From the NCBI GenBank assembly GCA_040226215.1, contig JAVKFF010000040.1, positions 1-7,118 of the forward strand: a stretch of 7,118 nucleotides of DNA. Reading direction: 5' to 3'. This document shows positions 6,336-7,118 of this stretch, piece by piece. The notes under the pieces are model-generated. The model had not been told where the DNA came from. It worked only from the letters and a program-made list of their open reading frames with translations, and did not search any database. Positions within the stretch are counted from its first letter, which is position 1. Each line of letters begins with the position of its first letter. The translations under genes and the position numbers were made by a program. Origin of the DNA: JAVKFF01 sp040226215 (GTDB lineage: Bacteria; Pseudomonadota; Alphaproteobacteria; DSM-16000; Inquilinaceae).

Positions 6336-7118
6336 ATGGCCCTGATCGCCTATGTCTCGCGCGTCCAGTTCGACCACGGCGCCATCGCGCTCGTGCCCGA
6401 CGAACTCGCGCTCATCGGCGTCACCGCCCCGCTCGTGGTCACCGATCCGGGCGTGGTCCGGGCGGGCCTGCTCGACCGGCTGTGGACGTCGCTGGGCGGC
6501 CAGCGTCCGGTCTATGCCGAGACGCCGAGCAATCCCACGGAGGCCGCCGCGCTGGAGGCCTTGGCGATCTACCGGCAGGCGGGCTGCGACGGCGTGGTGG
6601 CGCTGGGCGGCGGTTCGGCCAGCGACCTCGCCAAGGCGGTGGCGCTGCTGGCGACCCATGCCGGCTCGCTCGGCGACTATCTGGTCGGCGCCGGCTCCGA
6701 GCGGATCGGCCCGGTGGCGCCGGTGCTCGCCATCCCGACGACGGCGGGCACGGGGGCGGAAATCGGCCGCGCGGCGACGCTGACGCTGCTGGACGGGCGC
6801 AAGGCCGCCTGCGTCAGCCCGCATTTGATCCCCAGATGCGCGGTCTGCGATCCCGACCTGACGGCCAGCCTGCCACCCTTCCTGACCGCCGCCACCGGCA
6901 TGGACGCCTTCGCCCACGGTGTGGAGGCGTTCTTCTCCCCGGCCTTCAACCCGCCGGCGGATGCCATCGCGCTCGATTGCGCGGTGCGTGCCTGGACCTG
7001 GCTGCCCAGGGCGGTCGCCGATGGCGGCGACCGGCAGGCGCGCTGGCAGATGCTGATGGCGGCGATCGAGGGCGGCATGGTGTTCCAGAATGGGCTGGGC
7101 GCGGTGCACGCCGCCTCC
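6336..7118 (+). CDS. Iron-type (group III) alcohol dehydrogenase, 3' part beyond window
   Basis: The frame is open from ATG 6336 to the window end: 261 codons of a protein that is normally about 380-390 residues in this family. It shows the NAD(P)-binding GGGSASDLAKAVA (91-103), IPTTAGTGAEIGRAAT (133-148), and the metal-binding GMDAFAHGVE (188-197), where D190 and H194 match the Fe2+ ligands D196 and H200 of FucO. H258 in GAVHAAS is the third ligand; the fourth should lie just beyond the edge. The family interconverts alcohols with aldehydes or ketones. GGGSxxDxAK and IPTTAGTGAE favour an ordinary alcohol or hydroxy-acid dehydrogenase over a maleylacetate reductase. It starts two bases after the dctM stop with no clear Shine-Dalgarno of its own, so translation is probably coupled. 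With the aldehyde dehydrogenase at the operon head it could supply a two-step alcohol-to-acid oxidation. The substrate is not identifiable. Confidence 0.93.
   Translation, partial: MALIAYVSRVQFDHGAIALVPDELALIGVTAPLVVTDPGVVRAGLLDRLWTSLGGQRPVYAETPSNPTEAAALEALAIYRQAGCDGVVALGGGSASDLAKAVALLATHAGSLGDYLVGAGSERIGPVAPVLAIPTTAGTGAEIGRAATLTLLDGRKAACVSPHLIPRCAVCDPDLTASLPPFLTAATGMDAFAHGVEAFFSPAFNPPADAIALDCAVRAWTWLPRAVADGGDRQARWQMLMAAIEGGMVFQNGLGAVHAAS

Noticed and set aside
6336..7118. Maleylacetate reductase, as a partner of a phenolic hydroxylase
   Set aside because: The glycine motif continues as GGGSASDLAKAVA and the next block is IPTTAGTGAEIGRAAT, both of alcohol dehydrogenase type. No ring-cleavage dioxygenase is in the window.
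1..7118. tRNA, rRNA, transposase, phage or toxin-antitoxin genes
   Set aside because: I looked on both strands and saw no cloverleaf, rRNA signature, DDE-type transposase or small paired toxin genes.

Overview
The window is GC-rich chromosomal DNA, most likely from an alphaproteobacterium. The evidence is strong third-position GC, Shine-Dalgarno sites of the GGAGG type, and copies of the palindromic CATTCCCG/CGGGAATG dispersed repeat that is common in that class; no marker gene fixes the genus. It reads as one catabolic locus: a substrate importer with alcohol- and aldehyde-oxidising enzymes and a divergently transcribed flavin hydroxylase.

Layout. Positions 1-402 hold no gene. They contain two imperfect copies (7-145 and 233-370) of a palindromic repeat element and a fragment of a related one. 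A class A FAD-dependent aromatic-type monooxygenase follows on the minus strand (403-1641). A 227-base divergent control region (1642-1868) carries an imperfect dyad, a perfect 18-base GC palindrome and a tandem 9-mer. The rest is one plus-strand array: an NAD(P)+ aldehyde dehydrogenase (1869-3338), the three parts of a TRAP transporter (periplasmic binding protein 3422-4420, small membrane subunit 4458-4994, large membrane subunit 5029-6333), and the first 261 codons of an iron-type alcohol dehydrogenase cut by the window end (6336-7118).

How the genes may work together (inference). DctP captures a substrate, probably a carboxylate because the family's binding arginine is present, and DctQM imports it by Na+ or H+ symport. 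The alcohol and aldehyde dehydrogenases could convert an alcohol group to an aldehyde and then to an acid. The divergent monooxygenase could hydroxylate the same compound or a related aromatic. The substrate cannot be read from the sequence, and no transcriptional regulator lies inside the window.

I see no convincing previously undescribed system. The most useful oddities are the dyad in the divergent promoter region, the paired repeat elements, a possible 7-codon leader reading frame that overlaps the GTG start of dctM, and substitutions at usually conserved aldehyde dehydrogenase positions.
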